Part shown: positions 29,726 through 37,617 of the stretch, piece by piece
Numbering within the stretch: the first letter of the stretch is position 1
How the letters are laid out: each line of letters begins with the position of its first letter
Assembly (NCBI RefSeq): GCF_001428545.1
Contig: NZ_LMHZ01000034.1
Location: 4,043-55,404 of the forward strand
Direction of reading: 5' to 3'
Source: Noviherbaspirillum sp. Root189
Lineage (GTDB): Bacteria; Pseudomonadota; Gammaproteobacteria; Burkholderiales; Burkholderiaceae_D
Length of the DNA stretch: 51,362 nt
Made by a program: the position numbers and the translations under genes
The notes under the pieces: model-generated
What the model was told of the DNA's origin: nothing
Database searches by the model: none
The model's input: the letters and a program-made list of their open reading frames with translations, nothing else

Positions 29726-30214
29726 TCAGCCGTTGACGCGAGGCGCGGGGACCAAGTCGAAGCAAACCGAGTCTTGGGGTGCCTTCACCAAGCAGCCGAG
29801 GTGCAAATCCGGGTCAGGACGGGTGTCGGTACCGGAGAGTTGCAACATCAGCTCAGCAGCGTCGGACGGGGTGACGCCGAACTCGTGCGCAGCCCAGCGT
29901 TTGACGCGTGCGATGGTGGTGTTCGGGCGGAATGTATGGTGTGCTTCACGGCCCGCGTAGCGGACATTCACGGTGATGGATTTCAGACGGTGCAGGTGCA
30001 GCCGCAGGCCGTCGGTGATGGTGTCCACCTTATCGATGGCATCTTCGTCATCATCATCTTCGATGAAGAGGAAGAGCATCTCGCCGAGGTGCACTTCTGC
30101 GATACGTGCCAGGCACGCTTGACGGACAGCATTTTTGGAGGCGCCCTCCTCGATTTCGAGGACCTCAATGTCTTTGAGCAGTTCGGATTGAAGGAATACT
30201 TGAGTCATGGTCAT
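29726..30214 (-). CDS. bilA: Ubiquitin-like modifier with two beta-grasp domains (ISG15-like)
   Basis: 162 residues (160 if the second ATG at 30208, better spaced from GAAAG, is used). Domain 1 spans about 10-75; domain 2 spans 78-158 with the strand-helix pattern SITVNVRYAGREAHHTF, IARVKRWAAHEFGV and a hydrophobic SVCFDLVP strand. The chain ends PRVNG, so a free C-terminal glycine is exposed without processing. In known Bil systems this protein is conjugated to a phage tail component and impairs virion assembly. First gene of the operon, 35-41 bases from the shared promoter-like motif. Confidence 0.85.
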   Translation of the reverse strand: MTMTQVFLQSELLKDIEVLEIEEGASKNAVRQACLARIAEVHLGEMLFLFIEDDDDEDAIDKVDTITDGLRLHLHRLKSITVNVRYAGREAHHTFRPNTTIARVKRWAAHEFGVTPSDAAELMLQLSGTDTRPDPDLHLGCLVKAPQDSVCFDLVPAPRVNG

Positions 30215-30248
30215 CTTTCAGCGGGCCATGCAAAATGTGGCCCTCACC

Positions 30249-30278
30249 TACTCAATCGACGCATCTCCTTAAAACCCG
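30249..30278 (-). promoter_or_regulatory. Shared composite motif, copy C, upstream of the ubiquitin-like operon
   Basis: Minus strand: CGGGTTT, 12 nt, TCGATTGAGTA. The same two blocks at the same spacing occur at 35060-35089 and 41533-41562. The motif ends 34 nt before the bilA start and lies between the helicase stop and bilA, so it gives the Bil operon its own promoter or operator. The downstream block does not resemble a housekeeping -10, which suits an alternative sigma factor. Confidence 0.7.
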
Positions 30279-30298
30279 AACTAAAACAACAATAATTA

Positions 30299-33200
30299 TC
30301 AAACAGCTGGCAACGACGGGCACAGGTACGAATATGAGCACCGTGCACAAGAATAGCTATCCTTTTTAGGCGCAAAAATTCCTGCCCGCAGACCCAACGC
30401 AATCTTGGTTGCATTAGAGCGCTCAGTGACCCTCACCGGTTTCACTTCTCGCCTCACCAGACGACTGAGGTCAAAAAGCTCCGCTTCCACAATTGGCGTT
30501 GTCGTTGACGTCAAGCTCATCAACTGTCCAAGGATGTTGTCCTGCCCCTTCAGATAGTTCTTCGCTCCACTATAGAAGTCGACACAATGCAATCGACTAC
30601 CACCAGGCGCAGCTACAGCTACTCCCCATGGTAGACCGACTGTCAACTGACGCACGTCAGCGTCCGCTTCGATAAACTTCCCGTTAATACTATGGAGATA
30701 GGAGGCTCCAGCAGCGGCAGCAGCCCAAGCTTGCTCCCAAAGCTGCGGGTCAGCACTTCGCTCGGGTAGGTGCGCCGCTAGCCAGTTCATTTCAAAAGCG
30801 CTAGCAAGCTCGTCATACCTGCCCTGTGAAGCCAAGCTTTTGAGTACGCGTCGAACAAGTCCCCTCGCTTGGAGGGATGGGTTGGGCGTAAGTTCTTGCC
30901 CCATCTCCATCCCAAAACGGTAGAGGTACTCTCGTGGACAACGGTGGTATGCAAGAAACCCTTCGTTTGTGGCTGATGTAGGTGCCTCCGCTGGAGGCAG
31001 GCGCACGAGCCCCGGCGGTTGAGCGAACACCGGTGGGCCGGGACGCGCAACAAGAATCTTCCTGGCGACCGCACCATCAAGTGCTGCAACCGATTCGAAA
31101 CGAAAATCAGCACTACTTTGGTAGATACTAAGTGCATCCTTTGCGCGTGAGACGGCGACGTAGAGCAGGTTATGCTTTTCAACATCCGACTCATATTCGA
31201 ATTGCTTCGGTGAACTCCCGATGGCGTGCGGAGGCAATAAAGTCTTATGTTCTTCTGCTCCGGCATATTCCTTACCGTCCACACTTACCAGATGCACCGA
31301 TTGAAACTCCAAACCTTTGCTTGCGTGGACGGTCATAACCCTCACGCCTTCAATGGCGCCCGTTTCAGGCGGAAGCTCGCGGTCGATATAGACGTCACGA
31401 ATCTGTTGTCGTAACCTGAGTCGGTTGTGTAGTCGGAACAGTGTAGGACGCTTGCGGTCACCGTCACCGACTCGCGCCATATAAACGAACTGCCACTGAG
31501 CGAGTCTTTTTAGATGTCCATCGATACTATTATCGGCAAGGTCCGCCAGCAAAAATCTTTGTTCAAGAAGCAGTTCGCATAGAAAATCCCACGGACTGGT
31601 TGACCATAATGACCTACCAAGTCGCCGTGCTAGGTATCGTCGACTGTCATGACCAGCCTGGGATAACGGCAGGGTTTCCGATTTGAGCCAACCGTTTCGC
31701 TGAAGCGCGCCATCGCGCGAAACCGCTTCAATGGCTGCCTTGACATCTTCACGTGTCATTTGCGGCGTCACCAGCTCGCCAACGCGTAAGAGCGCCCTGG
31801 GGCTCCGCTCTACTACGAGCTGGATAACGGCAAGAATATCTTTGACTTCTGGACGTGCGAGAAGCTCGCCTACATATAGTACAGGCACGCCTGCGTCTCT
31901 GAGTTCCTTTGCTGCCTCTGCGACTGCTGAACCTGTACGAGAGATGATGGCCTGCTGTCGCAATGGTATGCCATTGGCGAGGTCACTGCGCACACCATCT
32001 ACGACGCCTTTCCACATTGAGGGCCGAGAAGTGGCCTGAACGAACGAGGCAGACCTGTTACTGGGGCCTTTCTGGCATTCGGGAATAGCGAGTGGATGGT
32101 TGCCTTGTAGAGGATGGAGTTCCCCCGTCGCCACCGTAACGTCAATGACTTCCTGACAACTTCTGCGATTCATGACGAGGTTGTACTGCTTCGCTGATTT
32201 GAACCGTGTACCGAATCCCAACAAAGCGCCAAGGGAGGCGCCCCGCCAGTGATAGATGGCCTGCCGAACGTCCCCAACCACCCAGAGAGATTTTGCATTC
32301 AACGACAACTGCGCTGTTAAACCCATCATTGCGGATGTCAGGTCTTGAAATTCATCGACAAGCACATGTTGGTAATTGTCGACGATGTCCGAGAACCTTA
32401 CGCGGTCCGCCGCAATAGCCAAGGCGGGAGCAGCCACGAGGTCAACGAAATCAACCATTCCCGCTTTTTGAAGCGCCGCTTGATATGTTCGAGCGACTGC
32501 TGCCACGTCGCGGAATCTGGCGCGTTCGTCATGGTCAGTCGTCGTACTCAATGCCTTGGCAAGATAGTCGTCAATACTGACCAATTCCTCTTTGATTCTT
32601 AGACAAGCATCGATTACCGGCGGTAGCCATTCATAAGGGTCGTCCGTTCGCTTGAAATACTCCAGTTTCACCCCGACGAGCGCTTTAGCCGTTGCCGTTA
32701 GCTGTGTAATCTTGTCTGCAACCGCAACATCTTGAGTAACGCCAAAGTGCTGGTAATACTTTCTCAAGAACTCCAAGCCAAAAGCGTGGAAGGTGCCCGC
32801 CCAAATTTCTGATGCCCCTTTTACGCCTGCACGCTGCAGCCTATCTACAAGCTCTGCAGCAGCCTTATTCGTGAAGGTCAAAACCAGAATCTTGCGCGGG
32901 TCAACGTTGTCCTGCTCAATTAGCTTCTTGACACGATGGATAAGTGTGGTCGTTTTGCCTGTTCCCGGCCCTGCAACGACATGAACATGCTTCTCCGGTG
33001 CGTTGATTGCGGCCACCTGGTCGGGACTCGGCGGAGGGAGCGGAGCAGGCGGCTTCGGAACATAGGGCGGCAGGAGGACAGCGTCAAGAACCTGTTGACG
33101 CGCAACCTCGAGAGGCAGACCAAGTTCTTTGGCGATTTGGCGAGGCCCTTTACCCGAAATGAACATGGCCCTCGCCACATGGCGGGGGAGAAGTAGCTCT

Positions 33201-33607
33201 CGGCCGAAGACGTTCTTCTGAAGCTCGTCCCGTTCACGCGCCCCATAAGCCTCGACGTATGCTGAGGCCGGCGAGGAAGGCAGGAAGCCGTCTGCATTGC
33301 GATAAACGGTGTCTTCATCGATATCAGGGTCAAGTCTAAAGTGCCCGAGCTCGTGAGCAATCAGATAGGCCTTTTCCGGCCAACTATAGTCCTGCCTGCA
33401 ATATATCCAACCTTCGGAGCGCCGAATGGTTGCATTTGCGCCCTTGAGCACACCACTGGTATGAGGAACTTCTTTGACGCCGAGATTGAGGATATCCTCG
33501 ACATGCACGAGCAAATCCTTAGTCGATACTGGCGTGTCAGCTTGGCCCCCGACCAACTCAATCCGAAGCTTCAGAGCCTCTTCACGTGCCCGGAGAAACG
33601 GGCTCAT
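30299..33607 (-). CDS. ImmA/IrrE metallopeptidase - UvrD-type helicase - FeS nuclease-like fusion
   Basis: 1102 residues. (1) Residues 1-150: ImmA/IrrE peptidase with HELGH (85-89) and the NVFGRELLLP helix. (2) Residues 190-860: superfamily 1A helicase with AGPGTGKTT (212-220), VLVDEFQDLT near 430, TVHASKGLEF near 780 and LYVAVSRAKDAL near 835. (3) C-terminal AddB/Cas4-like module with YHRCPREYLYRF near 915 and CARCSYSYLC at the end, four cysteines that could hold an iron-sulfur cluster; its nuclease strand reads VDFYSGAK, lacking the usual lysine, so cleavage is doubtful. ImmA/IrrE proteins cut HTH repressors after DNA damage. It starts two bases after the HTH-like gene. Confidence 0.88.
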   Translation of the reverse strand: MSPFLRAREEALKLRIELVGGQADTPVSTKDLLVHVEDILNLGVKEVPHTSGVLKGANATIRRSEGWIYCRQDYSWPEKAYLIAHELGHFRLDPDIDEDTVYRNADGFLPSSPASAYVEAYGARERDELQKNVFGRELLLPRHVARAMFISGKGPRQIAKELGLPLEVARQQVLDAVLLPPYVPKPPAPLPPPSPDQVAAINAPEKHVHVVAGPGTGKTTTLIHRVKKLIEQDNVDPRKILVLTFTNKAAAELVDRLQRAGVKGASEIWAGTFHAFGLEFLRKYYQHFGVTQDVAVADKITQLTATAKALVGVKLEYFKRTDDPYEWLPPVIDACLRIKEELVSIDDYLAKALSTTTDHDERARFRDVAAVARTYQAALQKAGMVDFVDLVAAPALAIAADRVRFSDIVDNYQHVLVDEFQDLTSAMMGLTAQLSLNAKSLWVVGDVRQAIYHWRGASLGALLGFGTRFKSAKQYNLVMNRRSCQEVIDVTVATGELHPLQGNHPLAIPECQKGPSNRSASFVQATSRPSMWKGVVDGVRSDLANGIPLRQQAIISRTGSAVAEAAKELRDAGVPVLYVGELLARPEVKDILAVIQLVVERSPRALLRVGELVTPQMTREDVKAAIEAVSRDGALQRNGWLKSETLPLSQAGHDSRRYLARRLGRSLWSTSPWDFLCELLLEQRFLLADLADNSIDGHLKRLAQWQFVYMARVGDGDRKRPTLFRLHNRLRLRQQIRDVYIDRELPPETGAIEGVRVMTVHASKGLEFQSVHLVSVDGKEYAGAEEHKTLLPPHAIGSSPKQFEYESDVEKHNLLYVAVSRAKDALSIYQSSADFRFESVAALDGAVARKILVARPGPPVFAQPPGLVRLPPAEAPTSATNEGFLAYHRCPREYLYRFGMEMGQELTPNPSLQARGLVRRVLKSLASQGRYDELASAFEMNWLAAHLPERSADPQLWEQAWAAAAAGASYLHSINGKFIEADADVRQLTVGLPWGVAVAAPGGSRLHCVDFYSGAKNYLKGQDNILGQLMSLTSTTTPIVEAELFDLSRLVRREVKPVRVTERSNATKIALGLRAGIFAPKKDSYSCARCSYSYLCPSLPAV

Positions 33608-33608
33608 A

Positions 33609-34217
33609 TCACTCCACTTCCTTGTCGAGATGGAGCAACCGCGTTGCTTCTTCCCCTGATATTCCGGCGGCCCGAATAGCTTCTTCCCAACTTACAGGCT
33701 GTGAATCAACGCCGGGCTTTCCATCCGAGCTGAAAGACTGTTTTGGCTGTAGTTGGAAGTTCAACTGAAAAACATTAGCTAAAGCCGCGAGCTGCACCTG
33801 AAGTTTTTCCGCTAAGCGCTTTATTAGCACGTAAGGTGCAGATACCTCCCCACTGATGACTTGATTGAAAAGGTCAACGTGTTCGCCCAAGCCGATTTGA
33901 CGTGCAAATTTCCGAGCAGCCGGTCCCCTGCACTGCTTCAGGGCAGTCCTTGCTTCGGCCACGGGGCCGGTGTTTGCATGTACTGCATTCAGCATCAAGC
34001 TACGCGTTGCGTTGAACAGCTCAGCATCGAATACGATTTCGTCATCCGATTCACCTTCATCGAACATCAATGAGATTTCCGCGATTTGAGCTGCGTACTG
34101 CGGATGAATGAGTGTGAGTTCTTTCCACTGTTGCGCAGAAGGATGCGGATGCGCTGCAAGAAATGCCTCAATTACCAAAGAGGCTTCTTTCTCCGTCAGA
34201 TTAGTTTGCTCAGACAT
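33609..34217 (-). CDS. HTH-like/acidic partner protein between sigma factor and ImmA-helicase
   Basis: 202 residues, acidic in the first half. Residues 120-160 (VDLFNQVISGEVSAPYVLIK, then RLAEKLQVQLAALANVF) resemble the helices of an XRE-type DNA-binding domain, the usual substrate type of ImmA/IrrE peptidases. It overlaps the sigma-factor gene by 8 bp and precedes the fusion protein by 2 bp, so all three are made together. It may be an anti-sigma factor or repressor cleaved by its neighbour; that is inferred from context. Confidence 0.6.
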   Translation of the reverse strand: MSEQTNLTEKEASLVIEAFLAAHPHPSAQQWKELTLIHPQYAAQIAEISLMFDEGESDDEIVFDAELFNATRSLMLNAVHANTGPVAEARTALKQCRGPAARKFARQIGLGEHVDLFNQVISGEVSAPYVLIKRLAEKLQVQLAALANVFQLNFQLQPKQSFSSDGKPGVDSQPVSWEEAIRAAGISGEEATRLLHLDKEVE

Positions 34218-35028
34218 GCCCGTATCCTTTTTTCAGCGCTGAAAGAGCTCCCTTCAAATACTTCTGAACAGAGCTTTCACTAAGGCCCATCACGGCACCA
34301 ATTTGCTTATGGGTCATTTCTTGAAAATAGTGAAGTGTCACGGCCGTTCTCTGCTTTTCGGGAAGTCTCAAAATAGCCGCGCGACATTTTCTAACCATTT
34401 GCTTTTGTTCCAGAGCTTCGTCAGGCCTAAGCGTATAGTCATCTTCGACCTGCTCAGTCAGTGATAGCCCACTACCATCTTCGTCAGAAGACGAAGTAAT
34501 CGCGTCCACTGACGGCGCCGAGTTCTTTAATGCGATTTCAGACTTGAACCAGTCCAGAAGACGCATTTTGACGTACTGGCCAAAAGTGACTTCAGCAAAG
34601 CTGACTTCAACTTTGCTTCGGAAGATACGGTCTATCACATAGGCTACGGCTTCGACGCTTGACTCGCTGCTGCGACTCAGGACTCCGAGCCAATTTATCT
34701 CGGTATGGAAAAAGCGGCCAAGTTCTAATACCAGTCGCTTGTTCAGGGCGAGCGCAATAGCATTTTGGACGCGTGCTACTCCGCCAAAGTTACTGCGAGC
34801 CAAGGTAACCAAAACTTCGGATGGAATATATCCTGGCTGGTTGTACTTCTCGATAGCCAATGCGGAAAGCAGCTGGTCATGAGTCATCTTGAAGACTGCT
34901 GCGAGCCACTTTTCATGCTCGGGCCGGCGAACGTAATTGGTCAAACACTCAGCTTCTTCCGCATCGGTGTCTACATCAATGCCAACCTCTTCCTTAACTA
35001 CCTCTTTTGGAACCATATTTTTCGTCAT
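34210..35028 (-). CDS. Island-encoded sigma-70-family sigma factor
   Basis: 272 residues from ATG 35028; a TTG at 35034 is closer to the strong AAGGAGG and could be used instead. The C-terminus is a clear region 4: ILRLPEKQRTAVTLHYFQ, then MTHKQIGAVMGLSESSVQKY with its HTH. Residues 60-175 form an atypical, long region 2 (FGQYVKMRLLDWFKSEIA), with an acidic linker to region 4. The N-terminal 60 residues are acidic and unique. It should direct RNA polymerase to special promoters; the repeated motif at its own upstream edge is the obvious candidate. Other reading: a phage-like regulator. Confidence 0.8.
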   Translation of the reverse strand: MTKNMVPKEVVKEEVGIDVDTDAEEAECLTNYVRRPEHEKWLAAVFKMTHDQLLSALAIEKYNQPGYIPSEVLVTLARSNFGGVARVQNAIALALNKRLVLELGRFFHTEINWLGVLSRSSESSVEAVAYVIDRIFRSKVEVSFAEVTFGQYVKMRLLDWFKSEIALKNSAPSVDAITSSSDEDGSGLSLTEQVEDDYTLRPDEALEQKQMVRKCRAAILRLPEKQRTAVTLHYFQEMTHKQIGAVMGLSESSVQKYLKGALSALKKGYGHV

Positions 35029-35045
35029 CGACAATAGACGTCTGA

Positions 35046-35136
35046 TGCCCCTCCTTGTGTACTCAATCGAGGCAACTCAGTGAAACCGGAAAACTTTATG
35101 GATTATTTTCGCATACTGTTCTCATAATGATGACTC
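35046..35136 (-). promoter_or_regulatory. Shared composite motif, copy A (91-bp repeat), upstream of the sigma operon
   Basis: Minus strand: CCGGTTT, 12 nt, TCGATTGAGTA (35060-35089), followed by AAGGAGG and the sigma gene. It is part of a 91-bp segment that aligns without gaps to 41519-41609 (about 74 of 91 identical by eye), including an upstream block TATGCGAAAATAA (35103-35115). The ordering upstream block, two-part core, gene start suggests an autoregulated promoter with an activator site. Confidence 0.72.
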
Positions 35137-35323
35137 AATGAAGATTCTGCCATGCAATTTGCCTTGATTTGATTCCTAGAAATGCAGCTAAAGCATATTA
35201 GAAGATTCAATTATGGCAATATGTGCTGTATCCGTTTTAACTTTCATATCATGAATAAGAACGATTCCTTCACCGGCCACGTGCGGACAGTCGAAGCACT
35301 TGCCTAAATTGCAACAATTACCT

Positions 35324-35372
35324 AAGCTAGCAATAGCTTTTGCAGCCACCGTCGCGTGGCTGCTTTCTTTTT
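35324..35372 (+). terminator. Tandem hairpins with T-run: intrinsic terminator or end of a small RNA
   Basis: AAGCTA-GCAA-TAGCTT (35324-35339) is a perfect 6-bp hairpin with a GNRA loop. It is followed at once by GCAGCCAC / GTGGCTGC (8-bp stem, 35342-35363) and TTTCTTTTT. This is a good intrinsic terminator 13 bases before the next plus-strand gene. No ORF leads into it, so it may end a non-coding RNA starting within 35140-35320, or act as an attenuator. Confidence 0.65.
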
Positions 35373-35384
35373 GAAGAGACCACG

Positions 35385-36119
35385 ATGAGCTTGGTAGCTA
35401 AATACAACCGGCGTGTAATGGATATTTGGGAAGAATTTGGAACCACGCAACCGCGAATGCCCCTCCTTCTGCCAGAGTTGAACGAAAATCCGGAATTGGT
35501 CATTGTCGGCATGAACCCTTCGTTCAATACTGAATGGCTCGACAAGCAGCTCAAGGACAATAACTGGCCTTCAGGCGGACCTTGGACGACTGACTCCCTG
35601 TTTGTATGGGACCAGAACGCCAGGAGCCGCATGCCTCACGTCATCGAGTTTGAGGCTTTTGCGAAAACAGCCTATGCCAGCTACTTCTCCCGAGTACAAA
35701 ACTTTGCATCAGCAGTTGGCTGCGCCAAACAATGGGAGCACTTAGACTTGTTTCTGATGCGGGAAACCTCGCAAAAAGAGGCCCTTAAGATGGTCTTGGC
35801 CAAAAAGCGACCTATTGGCCAACTCAATAAGTTTGGCCAAGTGCAGCTGCAGCTCTTCACAGAAACACTCGTCGACATGCAACCTAAAGTTGTCGTTGTA
35901 GCAAATGCGACCGCGGCGGGTCTTGCCAAACAGATGCTCGGCCCTAGCCATCAGGTTGGCGAGCCCGCAGCGCTCACGTTCGAATCGCTGCCCAACACTC
36001 GTTTTTTCTTCAGCGGCATGCTCTCCGGGCAGCGTTGCATGGACAACTTCTCTTTGGAACGCCTCGTGGCTCAGGTGAGCGCCTATTTCCAGCAATTGAA
36101 CATCAAAGGCAGTAACTAG
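35385..36119 (+). CDS. Uracil-DNA-glycosylase-superfamily-like protein
   Basis: 244 residues from ATG 35385, with GAAGAG upstream; an earlier ATG at 35340 falls inside the terminator hairpin. ELVIVGMNPSF (about 40-50) resembles the first-strand active-site loop of the UDG/MUG superfamily (GxNPS). VVVVANATAAGLAKQMLG near 185 is the second core strand and helix. The other catalytic motif is not obvious, so base removal cannot be claimed. Cytosolic. Its place between defence modules suggests action on modified or damaged phage DNA. Confidence 0.6.
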   Translation: MSLVAKYNRRVMDIWEEFGTTQPRMPLLLPELNENPELVIVGMNPSFNTEWLDKQLKDNNWPSGGPWTTDSLFVWDQNARSRMPHVIEFEAFAKTAYASYFSRVQNFASAVGCAKQWEHLDLFLMRETSQKEALKMVLAKKRPIGQLNKFGQVQLQLFTETLVDMQPKVVVVANATAAGLAKQMLGPSHQVGEPAALTFESLPNTRFFFSGMLSGQRCMDNFSLERLVAQVSAYFQQLNIKGSN

Positions 36120-36159
36120 AGGAGGACCGGGCTTCTTCGGAAGGCGAGCGGGTCTGCTA

Positions 36160-36609
36160 ACGCAGAAAATTTTCAGACAAAGAAAACCTTACAGGCCGAC
36201 TCGCAGTGCAAGGAACTCGACCAAAAGTTGAAGGTGTTGCTGGACTTCAAGGGTAAGTATCCGAGCTTCAGCCAGCTTTATGGCTACATCGCGCAACTGA
36301 TTATTTAGGCGACTCGGAACTGGAATACTTTTCCGCCTTCGCCAAGCAGTTGGCGAAGCACTAGACGGTGTGCCGCCGGAGCAAGTGGATGTTTCAGGCT
36401 TGGTGCTGACGGGTTACGACATCAAGGCATAGGTAAAACCGGATGACGAGTTAGATAATGCCGATTTGATTCTTAAACCGATTGGCCCAGACGGTGGCGG
36501 TAAGGCCATGACTCTGGACTACTTGAGTGAAATCATCATCAAGCTAAACAAGTTGTTCGGCGAAGCGACGCCGTTGGCAGTTGCTAGTTGCGGCGCGGTC
36601 GTTGTGTAA
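36160..36609 (+). pseudogene. hsdR: Remnant of a type I restriction HsdR subunit (C-terminal region)
   Basis: Three frames joined end to end read like HsdR C-terminal helices. The first has ADSQCKELDQKLKVLLDFKG and YPSFSQLYGYIAQLI then stops. The second has GDSELEYFSAFAKQLAK then stops. The third has DGVPPEQVDVSGLVLTGYDI, a stop, and LSEIIIKLNKLFGEATPLA. At least two frameshifts and an in-frame TAG are present, and the motor and nuclease parts are absent. No hsdM or hsdS is nearby. A decayed former restriction locus. Confidence 0.75.
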
Positions 36610-36647
36610 TGTAATAAATCTGCGTTCCAATCTATCACCGCCCAACG

Positions 36648-37562
36648 ATGACAACCTTACAAGACTTAAGACCAACGACTAGAGAGCGCGTCCAGGACAT
36701 CGTCGACCGCCTCGGCATCGCAATGACAACTAAGTATGACTGGTGTTTCAGTAATACCGGCGGCCCATATCTGGTCAATATCTGGCATGACAACATGTAC
36801 GAAGAGAATGGCGACATTTATTTCGTCGACCGCACCTCGGACTGGGCGGACGAAAACCGCGCAACGGCCATTCAGGTGCAGCTGAACCGTGCGAGCGCAG
36901 TGTCTTCACTAATCCAGACGGCCTACTACACCAAAGCGCCTGTTAATGTTGCCATTCTCGATGGCACACGCAAAACAGTTGGGCTTCGGGAAACCAGCGA
37001 AGCAAAACAAAGAGAGCTCGACTCAGTCCTCTGGTATCCGCATCATAAGGACAAGGATGGTCGCATTATCGTCATTCGGGGCAGACCGCAACCGGATGAC
37101 TTTGACCCCTACAACGAAGAACAGCAAGACCAAAAGCAGACGCCTGTGCCACCGCCGCCCAATAAGGTGGAAGGTTCAGGCACAGCGATTTTTGAGCGCG
37201 ACTCGGAAATAGTAAAAGCAGTGAAGCAACGGGCGGTCAACGGTTGCTGTGAGTTTTGCGGGAAGGAAGGCTTTAAAACGGCAAGCGGTGGATTTTATCT
37301 AGAAGCGCATCACGTCATCCCATTGAATTGCGGGGGACCGGACGACGTTCGCAACGTGGTGGCAATCTGTGCCGATGACCACCGCCGGGCGCATTTTGGT
37401 GAGGACCGACATGCCGTTCGCGACAGAATGATTTGGGAGGTTCTCGCTGTCCATTATCCGAACGACGTGGCGTTTTTCGAGGCAATGGACGAGAAGTCGC
37501 TCGACATTAAACGTAGCGACTCGGGGCAACGCAAACTCGAAGACAACCGAATAGATAACTAA
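36648..37562 (+). CDS. HNH endonuclease-domain protein (McrA-like)
   Basis: 304 residues. The N-terminal 170 residues form an unrecognised alpha/beta domain, possibly for recognising modified DNA. A Pro-rich linker (PVPPPPNK) follows. The C-terminal HNH domain has CEFCGKEGF near 207, LEAHHVIPLNCGG near 226 and VVAICADDHRRAHFG near 245, with zinc cysteines and catalytic histidines present. Domain order is that of type IV, modification-dependent restriction enzymes such as McrA. Convergent with the DprA-like gene. Confidence 0.82.
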   Translation: MTTLQDLRPTTRERVQDIVDRLGIAMTTKYDWCFSNTGGPYLVNIWHDNMYEENGDIYFVDRTSDWADENRATAIQVQLNRASAVSSLIQTAYYTKAPVNVAILDGTRKTVGLRETSEAKQRELDSVLWYPHHKDKDGRIIVIRGRPQPDDFDPYNEEQQDQKQTPVPPPPNKVEGSGTAIFERDSEIVKAVKQRAVNGCCEFCGKEGFKTASGGFYLEAHHVIPLNCGGPDDVRNVVAICADDHRRAHFGEDRHAVRDRMIWEVLAVHYPNDVAFFEAMDEKSLDIKRSDSGQRKLEDNRIDN

Positions 37563-37617
37563 AGTCAAAATTTGAAGCGGCCGCCCTTGTCGGCAAAGTA
37601 AGTGGCTGACTCGAGTA

